Source: Bacteroidaceae bacterium
GTDB lineage: Bacteria > Bacteroidota > Bacteroidia > Bacteroidales > Bacteroidaceae
Reading direction: 5' to 3'
NCBI GenBank assembly: GCA_017458585.1
Contig: JAFTAJ010000007.1
Location: 39,719 to 103,718 of the forward strand
DNA: 64,000 bases
A program made the position numbers and the translations under genes. The notes under the pieces were generated by a model, which worked only from the letters and a program-made list of their open reading frames with translations, searched no databases and had not been told where the DNA came from. Shown here piece by piece: positions 61,230 to 64,000 of the stretch. Position 1 is the first letter of the stretch; each line of letters begins with the position of its first letter.

Positions 61230-61490
61230 ATGGCAAAAATGTGTCAAATCACTGGTAAGAAAGCAATGACGGGCAACAATGTGTCCCACTCAAAGCGTCG
61301 CACAAAGCGTACCTTCGACGTGAACTTGCTTACCAAGAAATTCTATTATGTAGAGCAGGACTGCTGGATTCAGCTTACACTTAGCGCCGCAGGCCTCCGT
61401 TTGATAAACAAGCTCGGACTTGATGCAGCACTCCGCAACGCCGTAGAGAAAGGCTACTGCGACTGGAAGGATATTAAGGTGATTGCCTAA
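61230..61490 (+). CDS. rpmB: 50S ribosomal protein L28
   Basis: A protein of 86 residues: [31 protein letters not shown] start with two basic motifs, then FYVEQ-like [23 protein letters not shown] and KGYCDWK. It is the first gene of a three-gene ribosomal operon behind an exact-consensus promoter. The zinc-binding cysteines of some L28 forms are absent. Confidence 0.95.
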   Translation: MAKMCQITGKKAMTGNNVSHSKRRTKRTFDVNLLTKKFYYVEQDCWIQLTLSAAGLRLINKLGLDAALRNAVEKGYCDWKDIKVIA

Positions 61491-61541
61491 TAAAATCTTA
61501 ATATTCGATGCTCAATGTTCAATGTTCAATGAATTAAAGTT

Positions 61542-61730
61542 ATGGCAAAGAAAGTAAAAGGCAATAGGGTGCAGGTGATTCTGGAATGCACCGAGATGAA
61601 GGACAGTGGTCTGCCCGGGACTTCCCGCTACGTTACCACTAAGAATCGTAAGAACACCACCGAGAGATTGGAACTCAAGAAGTACAACCCCATTCTCAAG
61701 AGAATGACCGTACACAAGGAAATCAAGTAA
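61542..61730 (+). CDS. rpmG: 50S ribosomal protein L33
   Basis: A protein of 62 residues beginning [18 protein letters not shown] with [21 protein letters not shown] and MTVHKEIK. Only one cysteine remains, so this is the zinc-independent form. TTCAATG-unit repeats (61511-61532) fill the gap after rpmB. Confidence 0.95.
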   Translation: MAKKVKGNRVQVILECTEMKDSGLPGTSRYVTTKNRKNTTERLELKKYNPILKRMTVHKEIK

Positions 61731-61770
61731 AAAGTTATTCAACTTTTCAACTTTCTAATTTTATAATACT

Positions 61771-61929
61771 ATGGCAAAGAAAGCGGTTGCAACCCTGCAG
61801 ACAGGTAATACCTCCGGACGTACCTATTCCAAGGTGATCCGTATGGTGAAGAGCCCTAAGACAGGCGCATACATCTTCGATGAGCAGATGGTGCCCAACG
61901 ACGATGTAAAGAAATTCTTCCAGAACTAA
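61771..61929 (+). CDS. DUF4295 small ribosomal protein (bL38-like)
   Basis: A 52-residue basic protein (starts MAKKAVATLQTGNTSG, ends DDVKKFFQN), third gene of the L28-L33 operon and separated from rpmG by 40 bp of TTCAACTTT-like repeats. DUF4295 occurs only in Bacteroidetes at this position; from memory it corresponds to the extra large-subunit protein bL38 seen in Flavobacterium johnsoniae ribosomes. The context supports a ribosomal role in any case. Confidence 0.85.
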   Translation: MAKKAVATLQTGNTSGRTYSKVIRMVKSPKTGAYIFDEQMVPNDDVKKFFQN

Positions 61930-61975
61930 GAAGAGAGGCGTGCCCCAGCGCACGTTAACTCAAAGCGATACTTTT

Positions 61976-62037
61976 CATGTCAGCAACATGAGACGGTGGC
62001 GTAGAGCCGTCTATATGCTTGCTGGCGTGATTTTTTT
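61976..62037 (+). terminator. Terminator of the ribosomal operon
   Basis: A long hairpin: left arm 61976-61996 (contains CAGCAACATGAGACGG) pairs with 62006-62029 (contains GCCGTCTATATGCTTGCTGG) with a few mismatches, then seven Ts. Confidence 0.85.
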
Positions 62038-62049
62038 GTATATAAGATT

Positions 62050-62097
62050 CTCCCCCTAAGCTAGGGGGAGTCCGGCAAAGCCGGGAAGGGGTGTGTC
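62050..62097. repeat. GC-rich palindromic element (full intergenic copy)
   Basis: Arms CTCCCCCTA / TAGGGGGAG (62050-62070), then TCCGG-CAAAG-CCGGGA and AGGGGTGTGTCC. Same order of parts as the tsaD copy. With the following TTCTCTATTCTC tract it fills the 329-bp gap before the ATPase gene. Confidence 0.88.
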
Positions 62098-62164
62098 CTA
62101 TAGCCATTGTTCTCTATTCTCTCATTTCTCCCCTCAAAGTGTGGCAGGAATGAGAAAAATTTTC

Positions 62165-62172
62165 TATCTTTG
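62165..62172 (+). promoter_or_regulatory. -7 box TATCTTTG for the DUF4143 ATPase gene
   Basis: TATCTTTG in a 70-bp tract (about 62105-62178) that resembles the tract before the antitoxin-like gene: TTCTCTATTCTCTCATTTCT, then CCCTCAAA, GGCAG, and CTTTGCAGCG. Confidence 0.7.
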
Positions 62173-62258
62173 CAGCGCGAAAAAACTACGAAAATCGGGA
62201 CCATACTCCCGAATTTCATGTAAAATTCAGGAATACTCACACAAATCTCAGCGGTTTT

Positions 62259-63398
62259 ATGTACAAGAGGATATTTGACATTGAGAAAAAACTAGACGAA
62301 GGAATGTTCCTGTTTGGAGCACGCCAGACAGGCAAGTCCACCCTCTTGAAAGAGCGGTTCAAAAAGGCTCTCTATTACGATTTACTCAATCCGAGTGTTA
62401 GAAGGGCATTTAAAAGAAATCCCAATTCCCTTTGGGAGGCCCTTCAGGACAAGCCTGCTGGCACACTCGTAATAGTAGATGAAATCCAGAAAGCTCCGGA
62501 GCTACTTGACGTGGTTCATTCCCTGATGGTGGACAAAGGGCTTTTCTTCATACTTAGTGGTTCCAGCGCAAGAAAGCTTAAGCGTTCAGGAGCAAACACG
62601 CTGGGCGGTCGCGCCATACCCGAAACCCTCTATCCCCTTGTGTGGCCCGAGGTGACCGACTTCCAAATCGACCGAGCCGTACAGAACGGAATGATACCTC
62701 GCCATTATATGGTAGAGGATGCCACCAAGCGACTTTATGGCTATGTAAAGGTGTATCTTGACAAAGAAATCCGCGAAGAGGGCGAGGTTCGCGAACTCGA
62801 TGCCTTTGAACGCTTTATGGAAGTAGCCGCCATTTCCGACGGTGAAATGCTGAACTATTCCAACATCGCTTCCGACTGCGGCGTTTCGGCCAAAACGGTC
62901 AAGTCATACTTCCCGATCCTTTATGATACGCTTATCGGATATGAGATTCCTGCCTTCAGAAAAGAGATTAAGCGCAAGATTGTCCAGGCGCCAAGGTTTT
63001 ATTATTTCGACGTTGGTCTTGCCAACTATCTACTTGGCCGTCATTCTCTGAAACGGGGCACCGACGATTACGGACATGCCTTCGAGCATTTCGTTGTGCA
63101 GGAAATCATCGCCTACAAAGGGTACAATGACAAGCGGGACATTATCTCCTATTGGCACACATACGACAAGAAGGAGGTGGATGTTGTCATTGGTGATGCC
63201 AAGGTGGCTATTGAGATTAAGTCCACCGAGCATGTAGAGGCCAAGCATAAGAAAGGGCTTAAAGCCTTCCATGAGGAGCATCCCGACTGCCGCCAGATGC
63301 TTGTGTCACTTGATCCTATCACTCGCAAATCGACAGATGTGGAACTAATCTATGTACTAGATTTTCTGAAGATGCTGTGGAACGGTGACATTTTCTGA
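62259..63398 (+). CDS. AAA ATPase with DUF4143 domain
   Basis: A protein of 379 residues of the AAA_14/DUF4143 group, common in accessory regions and of uncertain function. Walker A is GARQTGKST (residues 20-28), Walker B LVIVDEIQK, then SGSSARKLKRSG and GGRAIPETLYPLVWPE. A winged-helix part (NYSNIASDCGVSAKTVKSYF) and a PD-(D/E)XK nuclease-like C-terminal domain (FEHFVVQEI, then KEVDVVI and VAIEIKST) follow. Codon use is more AT-rich than in the housekeeping genes. It has its own promoter and terminator, like an independent transferred module. Confidence 0.88.
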   Translation: MYKRIFDIEKKLDEGMFLFGARQTGKSTLLKERFKKALYYDLLNPSVRRAFKRNPNSLWEALQDKPAGTLVIVDEIQKAPELLDVVHSLMVDKGLFFILSGSSARKLKRSGANTLGGRAIPETLYPLVWPEVTDFQIDRAVQNGMIPRHYMVEDATKRLYGYVKVYLDKEIREEGEVRELDAFERFMEVAAISDGEMLNYSNIASDCGVSAKTVKSYFPILYDTLIGYEIPAFRKEIKRKIVQAPRFYYFDVGLANYLLGRHSLKRGTDDYGHAFEHFVVQEIIAYKGYNDKRDIISYWHTYDKKEVDVVIGDAKVAIEIKSTEHVEAKHKKGLKAFHEEHPDCRQMLVSLDPITRKSTDVELIYVLDFLKMLWNGDIF

Positions 63399-63420
63399 AA
63401 AAAGGACAAAACCTCTTTCC

Positions 63421-63462
63421 TACGCGCGTACACTATACAAATAATGTACGCGCGTATATTTT
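63421..63462 (+). terminator. Terminator of the DUF4143 ATPase gene
   Basis: A perfect 12-bp stem TACGCGCGTACA (63421-63432) with TGTACGCGCGTA (63445-63456), followed by TATTTT. Confidence 0.88.
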
Positions 63463-63524
63463 CTCTGCTCTCTATTCTCTCTTCTCTATTCTCTTTCTCT
63501 ATTCTCTCATTTCTCCCCTCAAAA

Positions 63525-63557
63525 TTTGGCAGAAATAAAATATAATTACTACCTTTG
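63525..63557 (+). promoter_or_regulatory. -33/-7 promoter of the antitoxin-like gene
   Basis: TTTG (63525-63528), 21-bp spacer, TACCTTTG (63550-63557). The wider tract (about 63487-63563) is a diverged direct repeat of 62105-62178. Confidence 0.8.
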
Positions 63558-63583
63558 CAGCGTAATCTTTAATCCCGAATATT

Positions 63584-63841
63584 GTGACAGCAGTACAACG
63601 TAACGCAATGCACACCGAGCTTTTGCAGAGCATAGGCGCCATAGCTGACAGCGAGCCTTTAATGAAGCGGCTTACAAGATATGCCAAGAAACTGGTGAGA
63701 GAGAAAGAAGATCCCACTCTCCTTACCAAGGAGGAATTCTTTGCCAATGTAGACGAGGCTTTGGAGCAAGCCAGACAAGGTCGTGTGCACAGGATGCAGC
63801 CCAATGAGTCACTGGATGATTTTCTGAGGAGGGTCGGCTGA
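63584..63841 (+). CDS. Antitoxin-like small protein
   Basis: A protein of 85 residues that resembles small Bacteroidetes antitoxins next to RelE/ParE-type toxins: a helical N-terminus (LLQSIGAIADSEPLMKRLTRYAKKLVREK), the segment LLTKEEFFANVDEALEQARQG, and a final LDDFLRRVG. Start is GTG at 63584 by similarity of the pattern; ATG at 63608 would drop eight residues. A short frame overlaps its stop by one base (TGATG), as for a toxin gene, but it closes after 20 codons. I am not certain of the function. Confidence 0.6.
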   Translation: MTAVQRNAMHTELLQSIGAIADSEPLMKRLTRYAKKLVREKEDPTLLTKEEFFANVDEALEQARQGRVHRMQPNESLDDFLRRVG

Positions 63842-63903
63842 TGGAATATCATATTGACTATACTGTAAATGATAACGCTAAAGTATACCAAATAATAATT
63901 TAA
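63841..63903 (+). pseudogene. Remnant of a toxin gene? (20-codon frame)
   Basis: The ATG overlaps the antitoxin-like stop (TGATG), typical for toxin-antitoxin pairs, and the peptide MEYHIDYTVNDNAK looks like the first strand of a RelE/ParE toxin. The frame stops at 63903. AAAGTATACCA occurs just before and again just after the stop, which could be a deletion or insertion scar. It may also be chance. Confidence 0.3.
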
Positions 63904-64000
63904 AAGTATACCATTTCGGTTAGGTGCTGCAAAGGTACAAAAAGTGTGTTAAACATTACTTGTTATTGATTATTTTTCTGGTTTCTTTAATACGATATGA

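Overview
The window is 64 kb of Bacteroidales chromosome, most like a Prevotellaceae member. Evidence: promoters with the Bacteroidetes -7 box TAnnTTTG (some with TTTG 19 bp upstream); a tmRNA whose tag reads (G)ENNYALAA; the DUF4295 ribosomal gene after rpmB-rpmG; a methylmalonyl-CoA epimerase; and a BspA-like leucine-rich surface protein with a dockerin-like tail. The species is not determined. Nearly all content is housekeeping; only the right end (62.2-64 kb) and the leucine-rich protein look accessory.

Layout. 0-4 kb: trmD (cut by the left edge), ligA and a secreted HELGH metalloprotein. 4-12.3 kb, minus strand: an M48 lipoprotein, then a co-oriented run from a dolichol-P-mannose-type glycosyltransferase through pyrC, a stand-alone MetH reactivation domain, a metallophosphoesterase, plsC, an MBOAT acyltransferase and its SGNH-like partner. 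12.3-17 kb, minus: a repeat-bounded non-coding block, glutamine synthetase, tRNA-His, folD and ffh. 17.2-21 kb: a three-gene glycan-initiation cluster ending in a fusion of two unrelated phosphoglycosyl transferase folds. 21-30 kb: uraA-upp, a complete RND efflux tripartite set and lpxA. 30-30.8 kb: tRNA-Ser, tRNA-Glu and tmRNA. 30.8-43.3 kb: OPT transporter, M20 peptidase, dnaB, DUF3667, a DUF5686 outer-membrane protein, a sigma-54 activator, lptE, a conserved helical-repeat protein and secG. 43.3-52 kb: mfd, a patatin, an IMPACT/YigZ protein and thrS-infC-rpmI-rplT. 52-64 kb: a long-hairpin RNA resembling 6S RNA, the leucine-rich protein, mce, rfbC, lepA, a LysM glucosaminidase, map, tsaD, rpmB-rpmG-DUF4295, a DUF4143 ATPase and an antitoxin-like gene.

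The most unusual feature is repetitive rather than genic. (i) Almost every intercistronic gap carries its own private array of 7-9 nt tandem units ending just before the next start codon, and similar arrays lie in frame inside ligA, the MBOAT gene, dnaB, the DUF5686 gene, the gene before secG and the 5' end of mfd. (ii) A GC-rich palindromic element (arms CTCCCCC/GGGGGAG) is scattered between genes and also sits in frame, in opposite orientations, inside tsaD and the gene upstream of secG, where its symmetry gives nearly the same peptide, LPL(S/A)KGE, in both. (iii) A 123-bp element with three triloop hairpins occurs twice, 3.3 kb apart. (iv) A 21-nt-phased array lies between rplT and the 6S-like RNA, and a non-coding block bounded by 27-bp perfect inverted repeats lies downstream of glnA.
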